A stretch of 64,000 nucleotides of DNA from an uncultured Collinsella sp. (GCA_900554325.1 USHA01000002.1:6611-70610), one strand, 5' to 3'. Shown: positions 53,634-63,162, numbered from the stretch's first letter. Program-made: numbers and translations. The notes: a model not told the origin generated them from the letters alone.

Positions 53634-54212
53634 CTAGGCGAACGTGATCTCGCCGTTCTCGCAGTCCATTTCGGCGATACGAGCCAGGCTCTCAACGCGG
53701 AAACCGCGCTCGCGGAGCTTATCGCCGCCGCCCTGGAAGCCCTTCTCCACGGCAATGCCGATACCGGCAACCTCGGCGCCCGCAGCCTCACAGATTTTGA
53801 TAAGGCCCTCAAGCGCGCAACCGTTGGCCAGGAAGTCGTCGATAATCAGGACTTTATCGCCCTCGGACAGGAAACGCTTACCAACGATGACCGGGTACTC
53901 CTTCTGCTTGGTAAAGGAGTAGATAGTCGTGGCATACTGCTCGCCGTCGAGGTTGATGGACTGCGCCTTCTTGGCAAAGACCACCGGCACGCCGCCAAAA
54001 TGCTGGGCCGCGATGCAAGCCATTCCAATGCCCGAAGCCTCGATAGTCAGGATCTTGTTGATCTCGACACCCTCGAACAGACGGGCCCACTCGGCGCCCA
54101 TGTGGTCGAACAGCTCAACGTCGCACTGATGGTTGAGGAAGGCATCAACCTTAAGGACGTTACCGGCCTTTACGATGCCGTCATGGCGAATACGATCCTC
54201 AAGCTCCTGCAT
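53634..54212 (-). CDS. xpt: Xanthine phosphoribosyltransferase
   Basis: This purine-salvage enzyme makes XMP from xanthine and PRPP. The 192-residue length and the sequences [35 protein letters not shown], the PRPP loop [17 protein letters not shown] and [11 protein letters not shown] are typical of Xpt. No purine riboswitch is visible upstream (54213-54290), unlike in Firmicutes, and no pbuX partner follows. Confidence 0.95.
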   Translation of the reverse strand: MQELEDRIRHDGIVKAGNVLKVDAFLNHQCDVELFDHMGAEWARLFEGVEINKILTIEASGIGMACIAAQHFGGVPVVFAKKAQSINLDGEQYATTIYSFTKQKEYPVIVGKRFLSEGDKVLIIDDFLANGCALEGLIKICEAAGAEVAGIGIAVEKGFQGGGDKLRERGFRVESLARIAEMDCENGEITFA

Positions 54213-54369
54213 GGCGCAACCCCTTCTCGCGGCAACGATGCCGCGCGATTAATAAACGTTGTTCGATAGTCTACCACGGACCGACCCCCGCCTGCCCCAC
54301 AAGCCGCATCGCACCACAAACCAGTCTTTTTGGGACGGCGCGAATCGTGGCAGACAGCCTCCCAACACG

Positions 54370-55680
54370 CTAATGGCGGGCGCGCATCTTCACCAAACGC
54401 ACCATGGCAAGCGCAAAGCCCACGGCGGCCACAACCATAAGCACGTAGAACACCGATCGAAAGCCGAATAGGAATACATCCGGACGGCCTGCAACAAAAC
54501 TGGTCACGGCCTCGCCCATCGCCACGCTCATCTGCCCATAGAGGATATGCGAACCTGCCGTAATACCCAGCGCCATGCCCGCATAGCGCGCCAAGCTGCC
54601 CAAGCTACCTGCAAAGCCAAGTGCCTCGCGCGGAGCCGAGCCCATGTACAGCGAGTTGTTGGGGCTCTGGAAAATCGACGTACCGCACGACATAAATGCG
54701 ACGCAGCACACGATCACAGGGATAGAAGAGTGCTCGTTGAGCGTGCTTACTGCAAAGAGACCGCACACATACACGCCCAGGCCGACCGCCGTGGGACCCT
54801 CGCAGCCAACACGGTCCGAAACCGTTCCCGAAAGCGGGCCGATAAAGGCATTCACCATTGGCAGCGCCAAAAAGAGCAGTCCGGAAATGTCGGAACCAAA
54901 GCCGTGGGCGTCCTGAAAATAGAACGGCAGAATAAACTCGGATGCGCCAATGCCAACGAACACGATGAGCATGCAGGCAAGGTTGATAGTGAAGGCCGAA
55001 TTTGCAAAGCAGCGACGCGCGGCCTCCGCCAGCGACATGGGGCGTTCACCGGCCTCTGGCCTAACATGCGGCAGCGTGTAGAGCCCCACGATAAACGAGA
55101 TCACGCCAATGGGCAGGTTGATGAGGAAGATGCTCTCCCAGGGAAAGCTTGCCACCAGCATGCCACCGAGCACGGGGCCACACATCATGCCGAGGGCCAC
55201 AAAGGTCGCGAGAATACCCATGGCACGGCCTCGTTCGCGCGCCGGGAACGACTCGGTGATGATACCCATGTTGTTAGCCATGGCCGCCGCGCAACCGACG
55301 CCCTGAACAATGCGCGCCAGGATAAGAACCTCGAGCGAACCCGAAAGGCCGCACAGCAACGAGCCGACCGTAAAGACGATTACGCCCAGCTGAAATACGC
55401 CCACCTTGCCGCGCACGTCGCCCAGGCGGCCAAACGGCAACATGGCCACGCACGTCGCAAGCAGATACACCGAGCTCACCAGCTGAATGCGATCGAGGCC
55501 CACGCCCAGCTCCTTTTGCATCACGGGCAGCGCCACGGTCACGACGGTCGAATCCAGACACACCATAAACGTCATGATGAGCACGGTAAACAGAATCGCC
55601 CATTTGTTCTTGCCATGGGTATCGCCCTCTAGGGCAATGTGCTCGCGGCGCAGCTGCTCTGCGGTTTTCTCCATATCCAT
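54370..55680 (-). CDS. MFS transporter of the DHA2/EmrB type
   Basis: The 436-residue protein has about 12 hydrophobic helices, the motif LDSTVVTVALPVMQKELG in helix 1, LPFGRLGDVRGK (motif A) and GPVLGGMLV (motif C, typical of antiporters). It is likely a proton-driven multidrug or metabolite exporter. The length is shorter than the 14-helix DHA2 norm of about 480-500. It lies downstream of the terminator of the sulfhydrylase gene and has no regulator next to it. Confidence 0.88.
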   Translation of the reverse strand: MDMEKTAEQLRREHIALEGDTHGKNKWAILFTVLIMTFMVCLDSTVVTVALPVMQKELGVGLDRIQLVSSVYLLATCVAMLPFGRLGDVRGKVGVFQLGVIVFTVGSLLCGLSGSLEVLILARIVQGVGCAAAMANNMGIITESFPARERGRAMGILATFVALGMMCGPVLGGMLVASFPWESIFLINLPIGVISFIVGLYTLPHVRPEAGERPMSLAEAARRCFANSAFTINLACMLIVFVGIGASEFILPFYFQDAHGFGSDISGLLFLALPMVNAFIGPLSGTVSDRVGCEGPTAVGLGVYVCGLFAVSTLNEHSSIPVIVCCVAFMSCGTSIFQSPNNSLYMGSAPREALGFAGSLGSLARYAGMALGITAGSHILYGQMSVAMGEAVTSFVAGRPDVFLFGFRSVFYVLMVVAAVGFALAMVRLVKMRARH

Positions 55681-55700
55681 CCTTTCGAGTGGCGCAACGC

Positions 55701-55747
55701 AAAAACGGGGCCCCGATCGCCTACAAACAGTCGCGATTGGGGCCCCG
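55701..55747 (-). terminator. Strong terminator of the sulfhydrylase gene
   Basis: CGGGGCCCC and the adjacent AATCGC/GCGAT stretch form a stem of about 15 bp on the minus strand followed by GTTTTTG. Confidence 0.9.
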
Positions 55748-55815
55748 CCTACGGAATCGGAACGAAAGGTCGCCGAAGCTTTCTGCCAGCATCGGCGCCT
55801 CGCACGAACGCTAGC

Positions 55816-57099
55816 CTAGCACTGCTCGAGCGCCTGCTCAAGGTCGGCAATCAGATCGGCCGTGTCCTCGAGGCCGCACGACAGGCGCACCATGTCGGCG
55901 GAGATGCCACAGGCGATGAGCTCCTCATCGTTCATCTGGCGGTGCGTAGCGTTAGCGGGATGCAGGCAGCAGGTGCGGGCGTCGGCCACATGCGTGGCGA
56001 TCTGGGCGAGCTTGAGGCTCTTCATAAAGGTCTCGGCCGCCGCGCGACCACCATTAAAGCCAAAGCTCACAACGCCGCAGGTACCGTTTGGCATGTACTT
56101 CTGAGCGAGGTCATAGTACTTGTCGCCCTCCAGGCCCGGATAGCTCACGAAACGCACCTTGGGATGGCTCTGCAGGAACTTGGCAACGGCCAGGCCGTTC
56201 TCGCAATGACGCGGCATGCGCACATGCAGGCTCTCGAGCGAGCTGTTCAAGAAGAAGGCCGCCTGCGGATTCTGCATGGGGCCAAGATCGCGCATGAGCT
56301 GCGCGGTGGCCTTGGTAATGAAGGCGCCCTCGCGACCGAACTTCTCGGCATAGGTCACGCCATGGTAGCTCTCGTCAGGCGTGGTGAGACCCGGGAACTT
56401 GTCCGCATGGGCCATCCAGTCAAACTGGCCGTGGTCGACGATCACGCCGCCCAGGTAGGCCGCATGTCCATCCATGTACTTGGTGGTGGAGTGCGTAACG
56501 ATGTCGGCGCCCCACTCAAAAGGACGGCACATCACGGGCGTCGGGAAGGTGTTGTCGACCATCAGCGGTACGCCGTGGTCGTGCGCGGCCTTGGCAAAGC
56601 GCTCAATATCGAGCACGGCAAGGGCGGGATTGGCGATCGTCTCGCCAAAGACGAGCTTGGTGTTGGGTTGGAAGGCTGCCTCGAGCTCTTCGTCGGTGCA
56701 GTCGGGGGCAACGAACGTGCAGGTCAAGCCCATACGACCCATGGTATGGGCAAGCAGGTTGTAGGTACCGCCGTAGATGGCAGAGCTTGCGACCACGTGA
56801 TCGCCGGCACCGGCCACGTTAAAAATCGCGAGGAAGTTCGCAGCCATGCCCGAGCTCGTGAGCATCGCAGCGGTACCGCCCTCCATCTCGCAGATCTTGG
56901 CGGCAACCAAATCGCACGTGGGGTTCTGCAGACGGCTGTAGAAATAGCCCGACTCCTCTAGGTCAAACAGCTTGCCCATGTGCTCCGACGTGTCGTACTT
57001 CCACGTGGTGGACTGGTAGATGGGCACCTGGCGCGGCTCCGCATCTCCCGGGTGATAGCCGCCCTGAACACATGTGGTACCGATGGTCTGCTCGCTCAT
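55816..57099 (-). CDS. O-acetylhomoserine sulfhydrylase/methionine gamma-lyase-type PLP enzyme
   Basis: The 427-residue Cys/Met-metabolism PLP enzyme has YSRLQNPTCD, TSSGMAANFLAIF, VVASSAIYGGTYNLL, the PLP-lysine motif HSTTKYMDGH and CCLHPANATHRQM. The length and PNATHRQM-type end fit MetY-like O-acetylhomoserine aminocarboxypropyltransferase better than cystathionine gamma-synthase. A gamma-lyase activity cannot be excluded by eye. It stands alone with a strong terminator. Confidence 0.85.
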   Translation of the reverse strand: MSEQTIGTTCVQGGYHPGDAEPRQVPIYQSTTWKYDTSEHMGKLFDLEESGYFYSRLQNPTCDLVAAKICEMEGGTAAMLTSSGMAANFLAIFNVAGAGDHVVASSAIYGGTYNLLAHTMGRMGLTCTFVAPDCTDEELEAAFQPNTKLVFGETIANPALAVLDIERFAKAAHDHGVPLMVDNTFPTPVMCRPFEWGADIVTHSTTKYMDGHAAYLGGVIVDHGQFDWMAHADKFPGLTTPDESYHGVTYAEKFGREGAFITKATAQLMRDLGPMQNPQAAFFLNSSLESLHVRMPRHCENGLAVAKFLQSHPKVRFVSYPGLEGDKYYDLAQKYMPNGTCGVVSFGFNGGRAAAETFMKSLKLAQIATHVADARTCCLHPANATHRQMNDEELIACGISADMVRLSCGLEDTADLIADLEQALEQC

Positions 57100-57329
57100 A
57101 TCTTGCTCCCTTGCCTGGGTTACGTTTTATTCGGTTCACGATACCGCTACCCTGCACCCCTCTCAACCCATCCCCAAGGTAGGTTATGGGACAAATTGAT
57201 CCGGGGCATTTATCTCAAGCCTTGGACATTTGCTCGACAGATAAAAATGAGGCGCACATGAAGCTCTCGATGATTACACGCACCGTCACGGGTACCATAG
57301 GCGGGTACACCGTGACCAAGGAGACAACG

Positions 57330-57776
57330 ATGAAGCAAATCGATACGGCCCAGCTCGACATCAACGCCTGTCAGGCTCAGGCTGCCGAATACCACGCCCG
57401 CGGCTTTAACTGCGCCCAGGCCGTCGCCTGCGCGCTCGCGCCCGCCGTCGGACTCGACCCCCAGGTCGCCTTTACCCTCACCGAGGGCTTTGGCGCCGGC
57501 ATGGGCGGCATGACCGAAACCTGCGGCGCCATCTCGGGCGCCGTGGCCATCATGGGCTTCGTGATGAGCGACGGCATGGAAAACCCCAAGACCAAGGGCC
57601 AGACCTACAAGCTGTCGCGCGAAATCGCCAAGCGTTTTGGCGAGAAGAACACGACGACCGTCTGCGGCACGCTCAAGGGCATCGGATCGGATAAGGGTCC
57701 GCTCCGCAGCTGCCCCGGTTGCATCGACGATGCCATCGAGATCGCCTGCGATGTGCTAAAGCAGCTCGCCGAGTAG
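57330..57776 (+). CDS. C_GCAxxG_C_C family redox-type protein
   Basis: The 148-residue protein shows FNCAQAVACALAP, GFGAGMGGMTETCGAISGAV and a C-terminal RSCPGCIDDAIEIAC, the cysteine spacing that defines this family. Such proteins are predicted metal or redox carriers in anaerobes. ATG 57330 follows AAGGAGACAACG; the frame extends to 57186 but without an RBS. An inverted repeat (GTCACGG/CCGTGAC) spanning 57286-57315 in front of it may be an operator. Confidence 0.88.
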   Translation: MKQIDTAQLDINACQAQAAEYHARGFNCAQAVACALAPAVGLDPQVAFTLTEGFGAGMGGMTETCGAISGAVAIMGFVMSDGMENPKTKGQTYKLSREIAKRFGEKNTTTVCGTLKGIGSDKGPLRSCPGCIDDAIEIACDVLKQLAE

Positions 57777-57843
57777 ACGGCATCAACATAAAACGACGGC
57801 CGGCGCGCTTGGGATCCATCCAAAAGCACGCCGGCTGTCGCCG

Positions 57844-58482
57844 TCAGAACTCGGCAAATTCGGGAGCGCCGACCTCGATCTCCTCGCGTCCCGCCATAAG
57901 CTCGCGCATCTTGGCGCAAAATGGCTCCTGCTCCCCCGCCTTAAACACCAAGTGAAGTGTAACGGTATCCGCGTAATCGGTATCCGAAACCTTGGCACCC
58001 GAATCCTGCGCCAAGCGAAGCGCCTGCTCATACTGTGGATAGGCCACATGCACATCAACCGGCACGACACTCGTCATCTCGACGATCTGCCCGGACACCT
58101 GAGCCTCGGCCACCGCCGCCTGCGTTGCCGCGGTATAGGCGCGCACCAAGCCACCAGGCCCCAACAGCGTGCCACCAAAATAGCGCGTCACTACGCAGCA
58201 AACATTTTTGAGCCCCGCGCCGCGCAGCACCTCGAGCGTCGGCATACCGCTCGTGCGGCTCGGCTCGCCATCATCGCTCTGGCGCTCGCGTCCATCGACC
58301 AAAATCCACGCGGGAACATTGTGTCGAGCGTCGTAATGACGCTTGCGAACCATCTCAATAAAGGCATTCGCCTCATCCTCGGACTCAATATGGATCAGCT
58401 GGGCAATAAACCGACTCTTGCGGTCCGCAAACTCGCCCGAAGCCTCAGTATTCGATTGCAGAGTAAAATAGCTGTCCAACAA
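57844..58482 (-). CDS. YigZ/IMPACT family protein
   Basis: The 212-residue protein has the family core: SRFIAQLIHIESEDEANAFI, HYDARHNVPAWIL, DDGEPSRTSGMPTLEVL and RYFGGTLLGPGGLVRAYT, followed by the EF-G-like C-terminal domain. These proteins are linked to translation regulation in eukaryotes; the bacterial role is unclear. It is a single-gene unit. Confidence 0.92.
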   Translation of the reverse strand: MLDSYFTLQSNTEASGEFADRKSRFIAQLIHIESEDEANAFIEMVRKRHYDARHNVPAWILVDGRERQSDDGEPSRTSGMPTLEVLRGAGLKNVCCVVTRYFGGTLLGPGGLVRAYTAATQAAVAEAQVSGQIVEMTSVVPVDVHVAYPQYEQALRLAQDSGAKVSDTDYADTVTLHLVFKAGEQEPFCAKMRELMAGREEIEVGAPEFAEF

Positions 58483-58588
58483 AGCCCCTCAACAACAAGC
58501 AAAGCAACAAACAGCCTCAATAATACGGCAAAGACAGTACCATTGCCCTCGCCAACAAGAACGGAAACGCCAATGATGCCGTCGCCAA

Positions 58589-58704
58589 CAGCGAGAACCC
58601 GTCAGCGCGAGCAAGGTGCCTTGAAAGACGAGGGCATTGACCTTATGGTCATGCCCGAAGGCTCGAAAGGCAGATTGCCGCGCTGACGGGTTCGCAGCGT
58701 CAAC
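58589..58704 (+). ncRNA. Candidate structured RNA motif, copy 1
   Basis: A 15-bp outer stem (58595-58609 with 58679-58693, GAACCCGTCAGCGCG) encloses a 69-nt core: GCAA/TTGC, TGCCTT/AAGGCA, two GAAAG-containing internal loops, and a central hairpin GGGCAT-bulge-GACC / GGTC-ATGCCC. The core matches copy 2 at 61720-61787, while the stem sequence is completely different but still paired. Strand is taken from the identical orientation of both cores and is not proven. Confidence 0.65.
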
Positions 58705-58708
58705 AAAG

Positions 58709-59076
58709 TGCCAAGTGGGCCTGTAAGCCGGGTTCTGTCGTGAACGGTCATTTATCTTGTCTGCACGTTACCGTGCAGCTCCACGCACGCTACCCGAACG
58801 CGGACCGGGCCGGCCCATAGCGTTCCTATTCGCGCTTGCTCCGGATGGGGCTTGCCAAGCCGCCGTGTTGCCACGACGCTGGTGGTCTCTTACACCACCG
58901 TTTCAGCTTTTCCCTTTACGCCTTGCGGCGCAGGTGGGAGTCTTCTTTTCTGCGGCGCTTTCCGTCGGATCACTCCGCCCGGCCGTTAGCCGGCATCCCG
59001 CCCTCTGGAGCCCGGACTTTCCTCACGCGTACTGTAAGCAGCACATCGCGCGACCGTCTGGCCCACTCAGCAGTGC
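58709..59076 (-). ncRNA. rnpB: RNase P RNA (type A)
   Basis: On the minus strand the conserved CR-I region GAGGAAAGTCCGGGCTCC and the 3' region ACAGAACCCGGCTTACAG are intact, as are GGTAAAGGG-like and AAACGGTGG blocks and the CR-IV/V segments. Stem P1 is GTGGGCC with GGCCCAC, setting the ends at about 59076 and 58709. A TACACT -10 box lies at 59083-59088. This RNA processes tRNA 5' ends with the RnpA protein. Confidence 0.95.
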
Positions 59077-59411
59077 AAGAGTGTAGCACACCGTTGCCGC
59101 AGGCAATGGCACAACACAAGCGTTCGACACGATAAACCAAGAACCACGCTATGCAGTACAATAGTGTCGTCGATGGGCAACGTCGTCAGTCGAGACGCGA
59201 CCGCGCTCCGCACCCCTCCGTCTACTCGGTGCGTTCCCGCCTCCTCCCCGAGGCGGGATGTCGGCATTTTTCATGCACCAACAACCTAATAGCCCGTGAA
59301 CAGCCTAGGCGGCATTGCACACAGACAGCATCGCGCATCTCGGCAGGAAATGCAAAAAGGGACCCGTCCATTGCGGACGGATCCCTTAAAACAAGTGATC
59401 GTCAAACCGAT
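59077..59411. other. Gap between rnpB and rpsA
   Basis: The left part holds the rnpB promoter. On the plus strand there is a TACAAT at about 59157 and, 80 bp on, a hairpin CCCGCCTC/GAGGCGGG (59239-59260) followed by a loose TTTTT. These could delimit a short plus-strand transcript. I see no convincing ORF. The rpsA terminator closes the region. Confidence 0.4.
59353..59388 (-). terminator. Terminator of rpsA
   Basis: AAGGGATCCGTCC and GGACGGGTCCCTT pair around CGCAAT on the minus strand, followed by TTTGC. Confidence 0.88.
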
Positions 59412-60578
59412 TTACTCGGCGTCGGTCTCCTCGTCCTTCTTCTCGGAAGGCAGCGGGGTAACCTCGATCTCGACGCCCAGAGTCTCAGCAGCAGACTTCA
59501 TGGACAGGGAGATACGACGACGGTCGAGGTCGATCTCCATGACCTTGACCTGAACCTTGTCGCCCACGTGGGTGACCTGAGAAGGCTGGTCGACGTGCTT
59601 GTTGGCCATCTCGGAGATGTGCACCAGGCCCTCGATGCCCTCGCCCAGGTCGACGAAAGCGCCGAACGGGACAAGCTTGGTCACAGTGCCCTCGACGATA
59701 GCGCCGACGGGGTACTTCTTGACCAGTGCGCGCCACGGATCCTCGGTGGTCTGCTTGAGACCCAGGGAGATGCGCTCGCGGTTGAGATCGACGTCGAGAA
59801 CCTCGACCTCGACCTCCTGACCGACCTTGACAACCTCGGAAGGATGGTTGACGTGGTTCCAGGAGAGCTCGGAGATGTGGATGAGGCCGTCGATACCGCC
59901 GAGGTCGACGAAGGCGCCGAAGTCGACGATGGAGGAAACGGTGCCCTGGAGACGCATGCCAGACTTGAGCTTGGACAGGATCTCGGAGCGCTCGGCCTTA
60001 CGGGACTCCTCGAGCACGACGCGACGGGAGAGGACGACGTTGTTGCGGTTGCGGTCCATCTCGATGACGCGGGCCTCGATGCGGGTGCCCATGTAGGAGG
60101 TGAGGTCCTTGACGCGACGGAGGTCGACGAGGGAAGCGGGCAGGAAGCCACGCAGACCGATGTCGAGGATCAGGCCGCCCTTGACAACCTCGATAACCTC
60201 GCCCTCGACGTTCTCGCCAGAGTTGAACTTCTCCTCGATGCGGTTCCAAGCACGCTCGTACTCGGCACGCTTCTTGGACAGGACCAGACGACCGTCCTTG
60301 TCCTCCTTCTGGAGAACCAGGGCCTCGATGGGATCACCGAGTGCAACGATGTCTGCAGGGTTAGCGTCCTTGCGGATGGACAGCTCGCGGACCGGGATAA
60401 CGCCCTCGGACTTGAATCCGATGTCAACGAGCACCTCGTCATGCTCGATCTTAACGACAGTGCCGTTAACGAGATCGCCCTCATCAAAGTCGGTAATCGT
60501 ACCGTCGATGAGGTTGTTCATCTCCTCCTCGTTGACATCGTCAAGAGAGAAAATGGACGAGTTCTGAATCTCACTCAA
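59412..60578 (-). CDS. rpsA: 30S ribosomal protein S1 (four S1 domains)
   Basis: The 388-residue protein has four S1 OB-fold domains, at about residues 35-105, 120-185, 205-275 and 290-360 (GDLVNGTVVKIEHDEVLVDIG; GENVEGEVIEVVKGGLILDIG; GMRLQGTVSSIVDFGAFVDLG; GAIVEGTVTKLVPFGAFVDLG). The E. coli protein has six; four is usual in actinobacteria and Firmicutes. The acidic C-terminus is short. S1 helps mRNA bind to the 30S subunit. Codon bias indicates high expression. Confidence 0.95.
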   Translation of the reverse strand: MSEIQNSSIFSLDDVNEEEMNNLIDGTITDFDEGDLVNGTVVKIEHDEVLVDIGFKSEGVIPVRELSIRKDANPADIVALGDPIEALVLQKEDKDGRLVLSKKRAEYERAWNRIEEKFNSGENVEGEVIEVVKGGLILDIGLRGFLPASLVDLRRVKDLTSYMGTRIEARVIEMDRNRNNVVLSRRVVLEESRKAERSEILSKLKSGMRLQGTVSSIVDFGAFVDLGGIDGLIHISELSWNHVNHPSEVVKVGQEVEVEVLDVDLNRERISLGLKQTTEDPWRALVKKYPVGAIVEGTVTKLVPFGAFVDLGEGIEGLVHISEMANKHVDQPSQVTHVGDKVQVKVMEIDLDRRRISLSMKSAAETLGVEIEVTPLPSEKKDEETDAE

Positions 60579-60894
60579 AGGTGGACCCCTTTCGAACTAC
60601 GGGGCCCCGATTGCTAGGACCTACAGAAGGGTGCGACAAGCACACAACGTTTAGGAACACTCGGGAGCCGACAGATACTAATGTGACGCTTATGCAATCA
60701 CGTTCGTATAGGTTACGGGGAAATGGGTTCGATTTCAAGCGTGAACTGCGTTTTTTTACTCGTGTGAAGACTTTTTCGTAATCTTATGGACAGCGGTCTC
60801 CACAACTTGACAATAAGCAGTTTGCCCATACGCCTTTGAGGTAAAGTATCCGGAGCCAACGATTCTGGAACGATTTATCGAGAAAGGTGCCCAC
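60579..60894. other. Gap between divergent rpsA and the HAD gene
   Basis: This 316-bp region holds the two divergent promoters. A TTGACA at 60807-60812 and a TAAAGT at 60842-60847 are visible on the plus strand, but their spacing (29 bp) is too long for one promoter. A T7 run at about 60752 follows only a weak hairpin. I see no gene. Confidence 0.4.
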
Positions 60895-61653
60895 GTGCTC
60901 AAAGCAGTCGTTTTCGATATGGACGAAACGCTTCTTAGCATCAACCTCAACGCATTCATCCTTCGGTATTTTAAGGATGTCTCGTCGATGCTCGCAGACA
61001 TCGGGCGACGCAGCCGCGGTGGCACAATGGCACGCCTCGGCACCATCTTGGTCGACCTCAACGCCAACCGCCGAAGCGGCACGGATAATCGCACCAATCT
61101 TGAGTTCTACCAAGAAGAGGTTGAGCGCCGGTGCGGCATTTGCCTCTCGGACCCACTCATCTACGAGGCGTTTACCTACTACGATCGTGAAGTCCTGCCG
61201 TACAAGAACGACGATGTCATCAACGCCCACGCCATGCCCGGCGCGCACGCCGCGCTCCAGGCCGTACAGGATGCAGGACTGCGTTGCGCGCTCTTTACCA
61301 ACCCCAGCTTTCCGCAGGGGGCCATCGAGTGCCGCATGGGTTGGGGCGACCTGACCGACGCCCCCTTTGAGCTCGTCACGCACATGGGAAACACCACCCG
61401 CTGCAAGCCCGATGCCACCTACTATCTAGAGCAGCTTCAGGTGATGGGGCTCCAGCCGCACGAGGTCCTTATGGTGGGCAACGATCCCAAACGCGACTTC
61501 CCCAGCCCCGCCTGCGGCATTCAGACTGCCTATGTGGGCCAAGGCAAGCCCAGCCGAGCCACCTGGCGCGGAACCATGGAAGACTTCGCCCGCGACTTTA
61601 ACGCCGTAATCGAAGCCTTCTACGAACACCAAGTAGCCGACGAACTGTCATAG
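60895..61653 (+). CDS. HAD-superfamily hydrolase
   Basis: The 252-residue protein starts with GTG 60895 after GAAAGGTG. It has HAD motif I VVFDMDETLL (Asp8, Asp10), motif II ALFTNPS, motif III lysine in RCKPDATYY and motif IV MVGNDPKRDFPSP. A helical cap of about 90 residues between motifs I and II makes it a C1-type phosphatase. Substrate is unknown. Confidence 0.88.
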   Translation: MLKAVVFDMDETLLSINLNAFILRYFKDVSSMLADIGRRSRGGTMARLGTILVDLNANRRSGTDNRTNLEFYQEEVERRCGICLSDPLIYEAFTYYDREVLPYKNDDVINAHAMPGAHAALQAVQDAGLRCALFTNPSFPQGAIECRMGWGDLTDAPFELVTHMGNTTRCKPDATYYLEQLQVMGLQPHEVLMVGNDPKRDFPSPACGIQTAYVGQGKPSRATWRGTMEDFARDFNAVIEAFYEHQVADELS

Positions 61654-61695
61654 GACCCCTCGCTCCAAACAAAATGGCGCCGCAGGTTGAGCACA

Positions 61696-61814
61696 AGTCA
61701 GCGAAAATGCCCCTAAGCGAGCAATGTGCCTTGAAAGAGGAGGGCATAGGCCTTCTGGCCATGCCCGACGATTGAAAGGCAGATTGCCGCTTAGGGGCGT
61801 TTACAGCGTCGACT
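61696..61814 (+). ncRNA. Candidate structured RNA motif, copy 2
   Basis: The outer stem 61705-61719 with 61788-61802 (15 pairs including one G.U) has no sequence similarity to that of copy 1. The 68-nt core (starting AGCAATGTGCCTTGAAAGA) is nearly the same as copy 1, with a central hairpin GGGCAT-bulge-GGCC / GGCC-ATGCCC where copy 1 has GACC/GGTC. Both copies are followed by CAGCGTC-R-AC. It lies in the 3' region of the HAD gene, between convergent genes. Confidence 0.65.
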
Positions 61815-61842
61815 GGTTACGCGGTTTGGTAAAACCGCGTAA

Positions 61843-63162
61843 CTAGCACACCTGGGTTTTGCCGATCATGATGTTGAGGATCTCGATGTCGGTGTCCTTC
61901 ATGCCCACGCGGCCCACGTAGCCCATGCTGGCAATCGTCTGCTCGACGGTATCCTGAATGAGACCCTCGCCGGCGCGGAAGCCGCGGCCCTGCATGGCCA
62001 TATCGTGGCCCAGAATCGCAGCATCAACGGCAGCGGAAATCTTAGCCGCGCAACTCGCCTTGGCGCCATCGCACACGATGCCGCCCACGTTACCGAGCGT
62101 ATTCGAGACCGTCGCGCCAATCTGCTCGCGCGTGCCACCGCACAGCCAGGTAATCGCAGCGCCGGCGCCGCACGCGGCGCAAATAGCACCGCAAAACGCC
62201 GAGAGCGCACCAATATAGCTCTTGATATGCACGGCGATAAGATCGGACAGCATCACGGCGCGCACCAGGCGCTCGTGGTCGCAACGCAGGTACTCGGCAT
62301 ACTCCATGACGGGCAATGCGCAGGTAATGCCCTGATTGCCCGAGCCGCACACAATGGCGACCGGCAGCGCGCAGCCGTTCATGCGGGCGTCGGACCCGGC
62401 GGCCGCACGGGCACGGGCACGGCAGGCGACGTCATCGGCACGAGCACCCAGCAGCGTACGACCCACCTCGGCGCCCCAAGCGTGCGCAAGGCCCTCGGCA
62501 CTGATTGCGCCATTCAGCTCAATCTGACGCTCAACGGCAGCGCGGGCGTCCTCAATGTCACCGTCCTCGATAAAGTCGATGATGGACTCAATGCTCATAG
62601 GGGCATCGGCCTTATCCGCCGCACGCTCGGCCACCACGCGCTCGGCGCAGGCGGCACACTCCCCCGCCGACTTGCCGCATACCGGAATACCATCGAGCGT
62701 ATGGCACGTGACATTAGTGTGGTGATCGGTAATCTCGACGACCGCGGTATGGCCCCCGGCCGTCGCAGTCACCTTGATGTAGAGGTTGGGCACACCTTCG
62801 ACAAGCGACACATCGCAGTAGCCGGCGTCGGCGAGGAGCTCGGCCACGCGAGCGCGGTCTTCATCGTTAACGCTCTCGAGCACCTCGAGCGCGCTCTTAG
62901 CGTCGCCGCCCACGGCACCCAGCACGGCCGCGGCCTCAATACCGTGCATACCGCCCGAGTTGGGCACGGTCACGCTCTTGACGTTCTTGATGATGTTGCC
63001 CGAGCAGGCAACATCCATATGATCGGGCTCGCAACCGAGCGTCTGGCTCGCCAGTGCCGCTGCATAGGCAACGGCAATGGGCTCGGTACAGCCGAGCGCG
63101 CAGACAAGCTCGCGGTTCAAAACATCGCAAAACGCGGCATCACGAAGGGAATCGGCAGGCAT
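61843..63162 (-). CDS. cyuA: L-cysteine desulfidase family protein (CyuA/YhaM)
   Basis: This iron-sulfur enzyme family breaks L-cysteine down to pyruvate, ammonia and sulfide in anaerobes. The 439-residue protein has ELVCALGCTEPIAVAYAAAL, SGNIIKNVKSVTVPNSGGMHGIE, VCGSGNQGITCALPVMEYAE and CDGAKASCAAKISAAVDAA. The cysteines in ALGCTEP, CGSGNQGITC and DGAKASC are those expected to bind the [4Fe-4S] cluster. No CyuP transporter or CyuR regulator is next to it. Serine dehydratase activity is possible. Confidence 0.9.
   Translation of the reverse strand: MPADSLRDAAFCDVLNRELVCALGCTEPIAVAYAAALASQTLGCEPDHMDVACSGNIIKNVKSVTVPNSGGMHGIEAAAVLGAVGGDAKSALEVLESVNDEDRARVAELLADAGYCDVSLVEGVPNLYIKVTATAGGHTAVVEITDHHTNVTCHTLDGIPVCGKSAGECAACAERVVAERAADKADAPMSIESIIDFIEDGDIEDARAAVERQIELNGAISAEGLAHAWGAEVGRTLLGARADDVACRARARAAAGSDARMNGCALPVAIVCGSGNQGITCALPVMEYAEYLRCDHERLVRAVMLSDLIAVHIKSYIGALSAFCGAICAACGAGAAITWLCGGTREQIGATVSNTLGNVGGIVCDGAKASCAAKISAAVDAAILGHDMAMQGRGFRAGEGLIQDTVEQTIASMGYVGRVGMKDTDIEILNIMIGKTQVC

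Noticed and set aside
54213..54369. Purine riboswitch upstream of xpt
   Set aside because: The conserved junction and loop sequences of the purine aptamer are absent.
59151..60617. 488-codon plus-strand frame over rpsA
   Set aside because: It is a shadow of highly biased codons in ribosomal protein S1; the product has a repetitive composition mirroring the S1 repeats.
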